From Bacteroidales bacterium (GTDB lineage Bacteria; Bacteroidota; Bacteroidia; Bacteroidales; UBA7960), in contig SLSG01000190.1 in NCBI GenBank assembly GCA_007130545.1, positions 1-15,317 on the forward strand: 15,317 bases of DNA, in the 5' to 3' direction. Position numbers and translations under genes: made by a program. The notes beneath the pieces were generated by a model that was not told where the DNA came from, did not search any database, and was given only the letters and a program-made list of their open reading frames with translations. Shown piece by piece: positions 8,137 through 15,317 of the stretch (within the stretch, counting starts at the first letter, position 1; each line of letters begins with the position of its first letter).

Positions 8137-9273
8137 ATGGGTAAAATTGTGGTTCTGGGAGCGGGAATGGTAGGTAAAGCCATCGCTATTGATCTTGCCA
8201 AACGACACGAAGTGACCGCTGCCGACATTGATCAGGAATCCCTGAACTTTCTTTCTGAAAAATACGGGATCAATACAGTGGGGGTGAACCTCATGGAGGA
8301 GGACCGTATCAGTGAACTGGTCAGGGACTTTGATCTGGTGGTTTCTGCGGTTCCCGGGTTCATGGGGTATGACACACTGAGAACAGTCATTTCTGCCGGC
8401 AGAAACATTGTGGACATATCCTTCATGCCGGAGGACTATATGGACCTGAACGCACTGGCGGCCAAAAGCGGGGTGACCGCGATTACCGACTGCGGTGTGG
8501 CTCCCGGTATGCCAAACCTGATCATTGGGAACTATAATGAAATAATGGAGATCAGCCACTTTGAATATGTGGTGGGGGGCTTGCCGAAGGTGAAGGTTTA
8601 TCCGTTTTACTACAAGGCCCCATTCTCCCCGGTCGACGTGATCGAGGAATATACCCGTCCGGCCAGGTATGTGGAGAAGGGCAAGCAAATGATGAAGCCT
8701 GCCATGAGTGAGCCCGAACTTGTGTTCTTTGCGCAGGTAGGTACCCTGGAAGCCTTTTATACCGACGGCCTGAGGTCCCTGCTTTCCAATATGGCACACA
8801 TCCCCAACATGAAGGAGAAAACCCTCCGGTATCCAGGTCACATTCAGCTGGTGCAGGCGCTGAAGACTGCCGGTTTTTTTGAAAAGGAACCCATCACGAT
8901 CCACAACACCCCGGTCAGACCGATAGACTTCACCAGCAGTGTGTTGATCAGGGACTGGAAACTGGGACCGGAAGAGCCGGAATTCACCGTGATGCGCATT
9001 GAGCTGAATGGCCGGCAGGACGGGGTGGGAAAATCCATTGTCTATGAGCTGTATGACGAATACGACCATAAGGAGAACCTGTCATCCATGGCACGGACCA
9101 CCGGCTTCACCGCCACTGCCAATGCGGAGCTGGTGCTTGGGGGAAAATTCTCCGGGAAAGGAGTCTTCCCGCTGGAACTGGTGGGAATGGACCCGGATTG
9201 TTTCCGGTTCGTGATGAATTACCTGGCTGAACGGAACATCCATTACCGCAAAACAGAGGTCCTCTCTGATTAA
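8137..9273 (+). CDS. Saccharopine dehydrogenase / lysine 6-dehydrogenase family oxidoreductase
   Basis: A cytosolic NAD(P)-dependent oxidoreductase of 378 residues. The N-terminal Rossmann fold is clear: KIVVLGAGMVGKAIA (3-17) with the GxGxxG nucleotide loop at 8-13. An acidic Asp30 at the end of the second strand favours NAD over NADP. DCGVAPGM (118-125), VGGLP (146-150) and RYPGH (231-235) are typical of the saccharopine-dehydrogenase superfamily branch that includes lysine 6-dehydrogenase. Members act on the amino group of lysine or on carboxyalkyl-amine adducts such as saccharopine or carboxynorspermidine. The exact substrate cannot be read from sequence alone; lysine 6-dehydrogenase is my first guess. 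The ATG at 8137 has an AT-rich leader without a Shine-Dalgarno sequence. The gene is divergent from mrdA and ends 14 nt before gatE, so the two are probably cotranscribed. Confidence 0.85.
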   Translation: MGKIVVLGAGMVGKAIAIDLAKRHEVTAADIDQESLNFLSEKYGINTVGVNLMEEDRISELVRDFDLVVSAVPGFMGYDTLRTVISAGRNIVDISFMPEDYMDLNALAAKSGVTAITDCGVAPGMPNLIIGNYNEIMEISHFEYVVGGLPKVKVYPFYYKAPFSPVDVIEEYTRPARYVEKGKQMMKPAMSEPELVFFAQVGTLEAFYTDGLRSLLSNMAHIPNMKEKTLRYPGHIQLVQALKTAGFFEKEPITIHNTPVRPIDFTSSVLIRDWKLGPEEPEFTVMRIELNGRQDGVGKSIVYELYDEYDHKENLSSMARTTGFTATANAELVLGGKFSGKGVFPLELVGMDPDCFRFVMNYLAERNIHYRKTEVLSD

Positions 9274-9287
9274 GTATTCGCATCGAA

Positions 9288-11249
9288 ATGAAGAAATCCT
9301 TTTCCCCGCTCAGTAATTACAAGGCCACCAGGGCTGCCATCGGGTATGTGGCCAGGAAAAATGCCACCCAGTCTGACTATGACAGAATCGGTTTTATGTC
9401 CGGTCTCGAGGTACACCAGCAGCTGGACACCCGTGAGAAACTTTTCTGCCGTTGCCCCGGCGGTATTTATCAGCAAGACGATGATTACGATGCGGAAGTG
9501 ATCAGGCATATGCGTCCGACCCTGAGTGAGCTTGGGGAATACGACGGAACCGCCCTGATGGAGTTCAAGACCCGCAAGGAGATCATCTACCGCATCAAGA
9601 ACCCGACTACCTGTACCTATGAAGTGGACGACACCCCGCCTTTCCCTGTGAACAGGGAGGCTGTCGACATTGCCATACAGATCTCCCTGTTGAAGAAACT
9701 CAACATTGTCGGCGAGGTGCACATTACCCGCAAGCAATACCTGGACGGCAGCATCCCCACGGGATTTCAGCGGACGGCCATCATCGGTGTGGAGGGGGAG
9801 ATTGAGCTCAGAAACAAGAAGGTCCGCCTGATCCAACTGAGCCTTGAAGAGGATTCCTGCCGGGAGGTTTCAGACATTGGCCATACCCGGATTTACAAGA
9901 CCGATCGCCTGGGCATGCCATTGATTGAAACGGTTACTTACCCGGATATGGTGAACCCGGACGAGGTGGCAGAGGCCTGCCAGGTGATCCGTTTCCTTAA
10001 CCGCAGCAGCGGCAGGGTGCGCACCGGTATTGGTGCTGCGCGACAGGATGTGAATGTCAGCTGCAGGGGGGGGACACGGGTGGAGATCAAAGGGGTCAGC
10101 CGCATACGATGGATCCCTGAACTTACCCATAACGAAGCTTTCCGGCAGTATGCCCTGCTGCACATCCGGGAATTGCTTCACGACAGGATAAAAAACGCGG
10201 ATGCCTGGGCTCCGGTCCATAAAAAGCTGGACCCCGCGGAGTTCCCCTTCCGCTCCAGGCTGCTCAGGGGTTTGCGTGATGAGGCAATGCATTTGTATGG
10301 CATGGTGCTTCCGGGCTTCCAGGGGCTGCTATCCCACTTTACCCAGCCCGGAAAGATCTTCGCCGACGAGATCAGCGACCGCCTCAAGGTGATCGCTTGC
10401 ATTGAAAAACCGAACATGACCCATTCTGAAGCACTGAAATCCACGGAGCCCGGCGAGGTCTTCCAGGCGCTCAGAAAGAAGCTTGGCGCAAAATCTGCCG
10501 ATGCGGTGTTGTTGTTCTGGGGACCGGCGGAGGACATTCCGACCGGGCTGGAAACGATTGAAGAGCGTTGCCGGATGGCTTTTCAGGGCGTACCGAATGA
10601 GACGCGTAAGTCGTACGTGGACGGCACCACGATCTTTGAGCGGGTGCTGCCCGGGGCGGACAGGATGTACCCGGATACCGACTCAGCACCCATTCCGCTG
10701 AAGGATGAAGACATAGAGCGACTGGGCAAAAACCTTCCGCATACCGCGATCCAGGCCTACCTGATGATGAAAAAGTGGGGAATACCCGAAGACACTTACA
10801 CCTACATTTTAAAAAAGAACCTGTTCCCCCTGGTACAGGAGATCATTGAGGTCCTGGAGGAGGACCCGGTATTTGTGGGTACCCTTTTTGGCCACCGCAT
10901 GAAGCATGTGGAGGGACAGCTGGAACCGGTTGCCGGGTTTAAGTACCGGCAGGTATTCCGGCTTTTAAGAAAGCTTCGCGACAGGGGATATGACCGGGAA
11001 TTGATCAAGCCCATGCTGCCGGTATTGTACGAGCATCCGAAGATGGATTTTGATTCGATACTGACCAGTATCGGGTTCAGGGAAATGCCGGAAGAGGAAG
11101 TGCTCTCCAACCTCGCATTCCTGAGGGAGAAATACCGGTCCATACGGCATTCACCCGGTGAGGAAGCCGAGACCAACTGGTTGATGGGACAGCTAAGGTC
11201 CCTGGCACTTGGAAATATGGAGTTAAAAACCCTGAGGGATCGCCTGTAA
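9288..11249 (+). CDS. gatE: Archaeal-type Glu-tRNA(Gln) amidotransferase subunit E
   Basis: GatE binds Glu-tRNA(Gln), activates the glutamyl group with ATP and transfers ammonia to give Gln-tRNA(Gln). Its partner GatD supplies the ammonia. The 653-residue protein shows the GatB/GatE fold: SGLEVHQQLDT at 38-48, LFCRCP at 52-57, RKQYLDGSIPTGFQRT at 148-163, LEEDS at 186-190, DRLGMPLIETVTYPDM at 206-221 and GIGAARQDVNVS at 247-258 followed by RVEIKGV. The segment around 300-460 corresponds to the AspRS-like insertion that separates GatE from bacterial GatB, and GVPNETRK, DGTTIFERVLPGADRMYPDTD and following residues match GatE. A YqeY-like helical tail ends the protein (NWLMGQLRSLALGN). The roughly 30 residues before SGLE appear longer than in archaeal GatE as I recall it. 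The organism's other features are bacterial, so an old transfer from Archaea is likely. Confidence 0.92.
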   Translation: MKKSFSPLSNYKATRAAIGYVARKNATQSDYDRIGFMSGLEVHQQLDTREKLFCRCPGGIYQQDDDYDAEVIRHMRPTLSELGEYDGTALMEFKTRKEIIYRIKNPTTCTYEVDDTPPFPVNREAVDIAIQISLLKKLNIVGEVHITRKQYLDGSIPTGFQRTAIIGVEGEIELRNKKVRLIQLSLEEDSCREVSDIGHTRIYKTDRLGMPLIETVTYPDMVNPDEVAEACQVIRFLNRSSGRVRTGIGAARQDVNVSCRGGTRVEIKGVSRIRWIPELTHNEAFRQYALLHIRELLHDRIKNADAWAPVHKKLDPAEFPFRSRLLRGLRDEAMHLYGMVLPGFQGLLSHFTQPGKIFADEISDRLKVIACIEKPNMTHSEALKSTEPGEVFQALRKKLGAKSADAVLLFWGPAEDIPTGLETIEERCRMAFQGVPNETRKSYVDGTTIFERVLPGADRMYPDTDSAPIPLKDEDIERLGKNLPHTAIQAYLMMKKWGIPEDTYTYILKKNLFPLVQEIIEVLEEDPVFVGTLFGHRMKHVEGQLEPVAGFKYRQVFRLLRKLRDRGYDRELIKPMLPVLYEHPKMDFDSILTSIGFREMPEEEVLSNLAFLREKYRSIRHSPGEEAETNWLMGQLRSLALGNMELKTLRDRL

Positions 11250-11290
11250 TATACCGGGCCAGGTCTGAACACAGAAAACTAAAATTGAAA

Positions 11291-12676
11291 ATGGGCGAAG
11301 ATTTTTTTCAGGGATACAAGGGCAGGGCCCTCGAGGTGTTGAAAAAATTCAATGTAAGGGTCTGGGGACAGGCGAGCATTGAAACCAGCCGGGGGAATTT
11401 TGCAGGAACCGTGTTGCCAAGGGCCGAAAATGATGATGACCGGCATATCGTGCTGAAGATCCCTACCGGCTACAATGTGGGGATCGATGTGGACAACATC
11501 CTGGAGATGAAAGAGACCGGGTACAAAAAGGCCAACTACAAGATCCCGGAGAAGGAGTTCCCGTTTACCGAGGGACTCCCCAGGGTGAAGCTGATCGGAA
11601 CCGGCGGAACCATTGCTTCCCGCCTGGACTATCGCACCGGGGCGGTCATCCCGGCATTCTCGCCGGGTGAGCTATACGGTGCCGTTCCGGAACTGGCCGA
11701 CATCTGTAACCTGACCACAGAAAAGGTCTTTGCCGTTTTCAGCGAGAATATGGGGCCGGACCAGTATAAAAAACTGGCAGTGGCCATCGGCAAGGAGATT
11801 GAAAACGGAATAGACGGTATCGTGATCGGGCATGGAACAGACACCCTGCATCATACCGCCGCTGCCCTGACCTATATGGTGCAGAACCCGCCGGTCCCTA
11901 TTGTGCTGGTAGGCTCCCAGCGCTCCTCTGACAGGCCTTCGTCGGATGCCGCACTGAACCTGATGCATGCATGCTACACCGCAGGCCATTCAGACATTGC
12001 CGAAGTGATGGTTTGCATGTTCGGACCCACTTCAGACGAATATGCCCTGCTGCACCGGGGAACCCGTGTCCGCAAAATGCATTCGTCCTACCGCAGCACC
12101 TTCAGGACCATAGGCGACACCCCGCTGGCCATGGTGACGCGCAAGGGGGTCCGGCCGATAAAAACGGACTGTAACCCCCGGCGAAAGGACAAAAAAGCCA
12201 CCATCGTCCCCTGTTTTGAGGAGAAAGTGGCCATGGTGTATTACTATCCGAATATGCAACCGGATATGATTGACTCCCTGGTAGACAATGGCTACAAAGG
12301 AATTATCATCGCGGGTACCGGACTCGGACATGTGAACATTCCGTTGTATCCATCCCTGAAAAGGGCAAGGGACAAGGGCGTTGCGGTTTATATGACGGTG
12401 CAGACGCTTTGGGGCTATGTGCAGATGTTTGTTTACGAAACGGGCCGGGAGATGATGGCCCTGGGGGTGATTCCGGCAGAAAACATGCTGCCCGAAGTAG
12501 CCTATATCAAACTTGGATGGGCCCTGGGCCAGACCAGTGACCTGGAAGAGGTTAAGCGCATTATGCTGGCACCCATCAACAGCGACATCACCCGCCGTGA
12601 GCCCTATAATGGCTACCTGGTTTACCAGGGAGGTGTTCCGGAAGTGGAAGAGTTTATCCGGAAATTCCGGAAATAA
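11291..12676 (+). CDS. gatD: Archaeal-type Glu-tRNA(Gln) amidotransferase subunit D (asparaginase-like)
   Basis: GatD is the glutaminase/asparaginase-like subunit that releases ammonia from an amide donor and passes it to GatE. Numbered from the ATG at 11291 the protein has 461 residues. An N-terminal domain of about 95 residues (VWGQASIETSRGNFAGTVLP) is found in GatD but not in ordinary asparaginases. It is followed by the asparaginase domain: LIGTGGTIAS from 101 with Thr107, HGTDT at 181-185 with Thr183 and Asp184, SQRSSDRPSSDAALN from 209, and Lys262 in RVRKMHS. These four residues match the known GatD catalytic tetrad in order and spacing. A TTG two codons upstream (11285) is in frame, but the ATG has the better A-rich leader. 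The gene follows gatE after 41 nt. A plain L-asparaginase is unlikely given the N-terminal domain and adjacent gatE. Confidence 0.93.
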   Translation: MGEDFFQGYKGRALEVLKKFNVRVWGQASIETSRGNFAGTVLPRAENDDDRHIVLKIPTGYNVGIDVDNILEMKETGYKKANYKIPEKEFPFTEGLPRVKLIGTGGTIASRLDYRTGAVIPAFSPGELYGAVPELADICNLTTEKVFAVFSENMGPDQYKKLAVAIGKEIENGIDGIVIGHGTDTLHHTAAALTYMVQNPPVPIVLVGSQRSSDRPSSDAALNLMHACYTAGHSDIAEVMVCMFGPTSDEYALLHRGTRVRKMHSSYRSTFRTIGDTPLAMVTRKGVRPIKTDCNPRRKDKKATIVPCFEEKVAMVYYYPNMQPDMIDSLVDNGYKGIIIAGTGLGHVNIPLYPSLKRARDKGVAVYMTVQTLWGYVQMFVYETGREMMALGVIPAENMLPEVAYIKLGWALGQTSDLEEVKRIMLAPINSDITRREPYNGYLVYQGGVPEVEEFIRKFRK

Positions 12677-12678
12677 AA

Positions 12679-12694
12679 AGCCTGCAGGCAGGCT
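12679..12694 (-). terminator. Hairpin with T-run on the minus strand, just after gatD
   Basis: The bases form AGCCTG-CCTG-CAGGCT on the minus strand (6-bp stem, 4-nt loop), directly followed by TTTTTATTT. This is the layout of an intrinsic terminator pointing leftward. On the plus strand the hairpin is preceded by A's and has no T-run after it, so it is a poor terminator for gatD. No minus-strand gene lies nearby to the right until the tRNAs, so it might block antisense transcription or only be a 3' stabilising hairpin on gatD mRNA. Confidence 0.4.
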
Positions 12695-12739
12695 CAGGTA
12701 CGTTATCCGAACACACGCAAACCACAATACCATATTCCC

Positions 12740-15079
12740 ATGACAAAAGTAAAAGCCCTGGGTAAGGTGCGCGACCGGGCGTGCAATGCCTGGAAAGTGC
12801 TTAAGGGAAGCTTTACCCCCGGCCGGACGGCGGTGCTGGGCGCCGCCACCGGCATCTTCACAATCTTCCTTCTGATGGCCCTCTGGCCCACGATCGCATT
12901 CATCAGGTATATCGGCTGGATCCCTTCCCTCGTATTCGCCGTGGCCGTGATATTGGCCGCTTTGTTGGGCGCCTTGCTGGCAGACTTGGCAATCCGGTGG
13001 ATTAACAAGATCAGACCCGTTCTCCGCATCGCACTGCTGGCAGGTCTTCCGGTGGCTCTGGCATTCTATTCGGTCAGCCAGGCGGGGGGACTGCTGGTAT
13101 ATGCATTTGCCATCCTGATAGCCGGACTGGCCGGGGGGGCGCTGCTGCTGCTGTGGAAAAATGGACGGGCCGGTTTCACACGAAAAGACAAGCTGCTTAT
13201 TTTCGTAAGCCTGGTTGTGGGCCTTGCCGGACTGGCAGCAGGTATCATCTGGATGCTGCATCCCGGCAAAATGACGGACCCCCCGGTGAATGCGGCCATG
13301 CAGGTGGAAGGGCTCCCGCCGGTGATTGGCATGCCAGATCCTTCCGCCCCGGGACCCTACCAGGTGGGCTACCTTACCTATGGGAGCGGCCGCGACAAGT
13401 TGAGGGAGGAATACCGGGAAGGGGTGGCTTTCACAACTGGAACCGTTGACGGATCCAGGTTTCTGACAGACTGGACCGGGCTAAGGGGGAAAATGCGCAC
13501 CGGCCTTTTCGGATTCGGACCCGACTCCCTGCCCATGAATGCCCGCGTTTGGTACCCGATTGGAGAGGGTCCGTTCCCCCTGGTACTGATCGTGCATGGC
13601 AACCACATTGCCCTGGACTGGTCGGATCCCGGTTATGAATACCTCGGGACCCTGCTGGCCGGCAGGGGCCTTGTCCTGGTGTCGGTCGACCAGAACTTTC
13701 TCAACGGCAGCCATACCAACCTGATGAAAGGTTTTCAAAACGAGAACGACGCCAGGGGTTGGCTGATGCTGAAACACCTGGAACTGTGGAAGCAATGGAT
13801 GGAAACGGACGGGCACCCGCTTCATGGCATAGCAGACATGGACAGGATCGCCCTGATCGGGCATAGCCGGGGAGGGGAGGCGGTGGCTCATGCGGCCTTC
13901 TTTAACCATCTGCCCTTTTATCCGGACAATGCGCTGGAGGAATTTGATTTCGGTTTCATGATACGGTCGGTAGTTGCCATCGCCCCGGTTGACGGTCAAT
14001 ACCAGCCGGGCAAGATCAGGACGCCACTCAGCGATATCAATTATTTTGTGATCCAGGGTTCACACGACATGGACCTGTCGTCGTACCTCGGACTAAGGCC
14101 CTTTCACCGGCTGGAATTTTCGCCCGGCTTCGGGGGTTTTAAGGCCGGGCTTTACGTGTACGGAGCCAACCACGGACAGTTCAACACCCGCTGGGGAAGG
14201 AAGGACAGGTCCAGTCCGAACATCAATTTCTTCAACACTGGCCAGCTGATGGAGGGAGCTGAGCAGTTGCAGATTGCCAGGGTATATATCAGCGCATTCC
14301 TGGATGCCACGCTGAAAGGGGAGACTGCATACCTGCCCCTGTTTATGGATGCCCGTACCGGCCGGGAATGGCTGCCCGAAACGGTCTACATAAGCCAGTT
14401 CGAGCATTCATCCGGTATGTTTGTATGCCGGTTTGAGGAAGACCTGGACCTTTCCACCACTACCCTGCCGGGTGGCTTCATCGAAGGGCAGGGCCTGGCA
14501 GTCTGGCGGGAACAGTTGGTTGACCTGGCCTGGGGCAACCAGGACACAAGAGCGGTTTACTTGGGATGGCACCGGACAGAGCAAGACAGCATACTGCCGT
14601 CTTACACCATAAGCCTGGATCCCGGCAGCCTGCCACTGCACATGGGGTCCTCACTTGTGTTTTCCCTGGCCGACACGGGAGAGAAAGCCCCGCCGCCTGA
14701 CAAGGAAGGGGAGGAGGATGGTGAGAAAACGGAGGATGCCGAAGCAGTCGGGGATTTGCCTGACGGAGAGGACCTCCCGCTTGACTTTACCGTGGAACTG
14801 ACAGATGCCACAGGGCATGTGGTCCGTTTCCCGATCAGCCATTTTTCGCCTTTGCAGCCCAGGCTGTCGAGGCAACTCACCAAACTGCCCTTTATGCAGC
14901 AGGTGGCCGAGGCAGAAACAATTTTCCAGTTCTATCATTTCCCCTTGGAACAGTTGGTGCCGGAGGGTTCCGGATTTGAGCCCGGGCAGCTCATACGGAT
15001 ACGGCTGGTGTTCGACATCAGCAGTGAAGGCGTGGTGGCGTTGAACAACCTGGGGTTTATGGATTCACTGGGCAGGTAA
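12740..15079 (+). CDS. Membrane-anchored alpha/beta hydrolase with periplasmic catalytic domain
   Basis: A 779-residue protein. The N-terminal 175 residues hold about five hydrophobic helices (roughly 31-53, 60-84, 95-112, 117-139, 151-173). Basic residues cluster at the N-terminus and in loops RWINKIRP and WKNGRAGFTRKDK; by the positive-inside rule this puts the large C-terminal part in the periplasm. An alpha/beta hydrolase fold follows: the oxyanion-region HGNH at 286-289, the nucleophile elbow GHSRGG at 374-379 with Ser376, a likely acid Asp443 in IQGSHD, and His478 in YGANHGQFN. The elbow and fold resemble dienelactone-hydrolase or cutinase-like esterases, but the substrate is unknown. 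An acidic, low-complexity linker lies at about 649-683, before a C-terminal beta-rich domain (about 684-779). It starts 63 nt after gatD, separated by a hairpin, and is convergent with the tRNA genes. A role linked to GatDE is not evident. Confidence 0.8.
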   Translation: MTKVKALGKVRDRACNAWKVLKGSFTPGRTAVLGAATGIFTIFLLMALWPTIAFIRYIGWIPSLVFAVAVILAALLGALLADLAIRWINKIRPVLRIALLAGLPVALAFYSVSQAGGLLVYAFAILIAGLAGGALLLLWKNGRAGFTRKDKLLIFVSLVVGLAGLAAGIIWMLHPGKMTDPPVNAAMQVEGLPPVIGMPDPSAPGPYQVGYLTYGSGRDKLREEYREGVAFTTGTVDGSRFLTDWTGLRGKMRTGLFGFGPDSLPMNARVWYPIGEGPFPLVLIVHGNHIALDWSDPGYEYLGTLLAGRGLVLVSVDQNFLNGSHTNLMKGFQNENDARGWLMLKHLELWKQWMETDGHPLHGIADMDRIALIGHSRGGEAVAHAAFFNHLPFYPDNALEEFDFGFMIRSVVAIAPVDGQYQPGKIRTPLSDINYFVIQGSHDMDLSSYLGLRPFHRLEFSPGFGGFKAGLYVYGANHGQFNTRWGRKDRSSPNINFFNTGQLMEGAEQLQIARVYISAFLDATLKGETAYLPLFMDARTGREWLPETVYISQFEHSSGMFVCRFEEDLDLSTTTLPGGFIEGQGLAVWREQLVDLAWGNQDTRAVYLGWHRTEQDSILPSYTISLDPGSLPLHMGSSLVFSLADTGEKAPPPDKEGEEDGEKTEDAEAVGDLPDGEDLPLDFTVELTDATGHVVRFPISHFSPLQPRLSRQLTKLPFMQQVAEAETIFQFYHFPLEQLVPEGSGFEPGQLIRIRLVFDISSEGVVALNNLGFMDSLGR

Positions 15080-15110
15080 GAAAAAACCTGCCTGGTTTAT
15101 GGGGCAGGTT
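15080..15110 (-). terminator. Intrinsic terminator after tRNA-Leu
   Basis: On the minus strand an 8-bp stem (AACCTGCC pairing with GGCAGGTT, 15085-15092 with 15103-15110, 10-nt loop) runs into TTTTTT. This is a convincing rho-independent terminator 8 nt past the tRNA-Leu 3' end. On the plus strand no T-run follows, so it serves the tRNA unit; the hairpin could still cap the 3' end of the convergent hydrolase mRNA, whose stop is at 15079. Confidence 0.8.
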
Positions 15111-15118
15111 CTGCGGGG

Positions 15119-15203
15119 TACCCGGAGCCGGGCTCGAACCGGCACGGCCGCAATGGCCACAGGATTTTAAGTCCTGGGTGTCTACCAATTCCACCATCCG
15201 GGC
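15119..15203 (-). tRNA. tRNA-Leu (anticodon UAA)
   Basis: A class II tRNA of 85 nt. The acceptor stem is GCCCGGA with TCCGGGT, which includes a G1-U72 wobble, and the discriminator is A73. The D-arm has AATTGGTAGAC. The anticodon stem is CAGGA/TCCTG with loop CTTAAAA, giving anticodon TAA at 15169-15167. A long variable arm has a GGCC/GGCC stem. The T-arm is GCCGG-TTCGAGC-CCGGC. It decodes UUA and, by wobble, UUG. The 3' CCA is not encoded, so it must be added by a CCA-adding enzyme. The 5' end lies one nucleotide after a terminator-like T-run. Confidence 0.97.
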
Positions 15204-15204
15204 T

Positions 15205-15228
15205 AAAAAAAAACCTCTTTTCAGAGGT
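15205..15228 (-). terminator. Intrinsic terminator between tRNA-Gly and tRNA-Leu
   Basis: On the minus strand ACCTCT-GAAA-AGAGGT forms a 6-bp stem capped by a GAAA (GNRA) tetraloop. It is followed by an unbroken run of T's (nine including the last stem base) that ends one nucleotide before tRNA-Leu. Structurally this is a strong rho-independent terminator, although it sits inside what looks like a two-tRNA unit. Confidence 0.7.
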
Positions 15229-15237
15229 AGAATTTTG

Positions 15238-15310
<73 letters not shown>

Positions 15311-15317
15311 TTTTAAT

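Noticed and set aside
8122..9069. Minus-strand open frame of 315 codons opposite the dehydrogenase gene
   Set aside because: The plus-strand gene has a clear Rossmann motif and family blocks; the antisense translation is His-rich and has no domain signature.
12032..13261. Minus-strand open frame of 409 codons opposite gatD and the hydrolase gene start
   Set aside because: It lies across two well-supported plus-strand genes and its translation is rich in His, Gln, Cys and Pro with no recognisable motif, as expected of an antisense shadow.

Overview
The window most likely comes from a Bacteroidota chromosome of roughly balanced GC content. Three things point there. The gene order nadK – DUF6089-like barrel protein – uppS – bamA is a familiar Bacteroidota envelope cluster. 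Most gene starts have A-rich or featureless leaders rather than a clear Shine-Dalgarno sequence. One intergenic region carries an exact match to the Bacteroidota -7 promoter element TAnnTTTG. The order or family within the phylum cannot be resolved from this sequence.

Left half, minus strand (8006 down to 1): reading in the direction of transcription, the genes are mrdA (PBP2, transpeptidase), rodA (SEDS glycosyltransferase), nadK (NAD kinase), a small outer-membrane barrel-type protein, uppS (undecaprenyl diphosphate synthase) and bamA (outer-membrane assembly pore, cut by the window edge). This is a cell-envelope block covering lateral-wall peptidoglycan synthesis, its lipid carrier, and outer-membrane protein insertion. 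The mreBCD genes that usually precede mrdA-rodA are not next to it; a divergent gene lies there instead.

Right half, plus strand (8137 to 15079): a saccharopine/lysine-6-dehydrogenase-family oxidoreductase is followed after 14 nt by gatE, then gatD, then a large membrane-anchored alpha/beta hydrolase. GatD and GatE form the tRNA-dependent Glu-tRNA(Gln) amidotransferase regarded as typical of Archaea. Both subunits look full length, and GatD keeps the complete asparaginase-type catalytic tetrad. An archaeal-type amidotransferase in a Bacteroidota background, tightly coupled to an amino-acid dehydrogenase, is the most notable content of the window.

Right edge, minus strand (15310 down to 15080): tRNA-Gly(GCC), a textbook intrinsic terminator, tRNA-Leu(UAA), and a second intrinsic terminator that also separates this unit from the convergent hydrolase gene. 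The window is densely coding. No gene-free stretch exceeds about 90 bases, and there is no sign of an insertion sequence, phage, CRISPR array or other mobile element.
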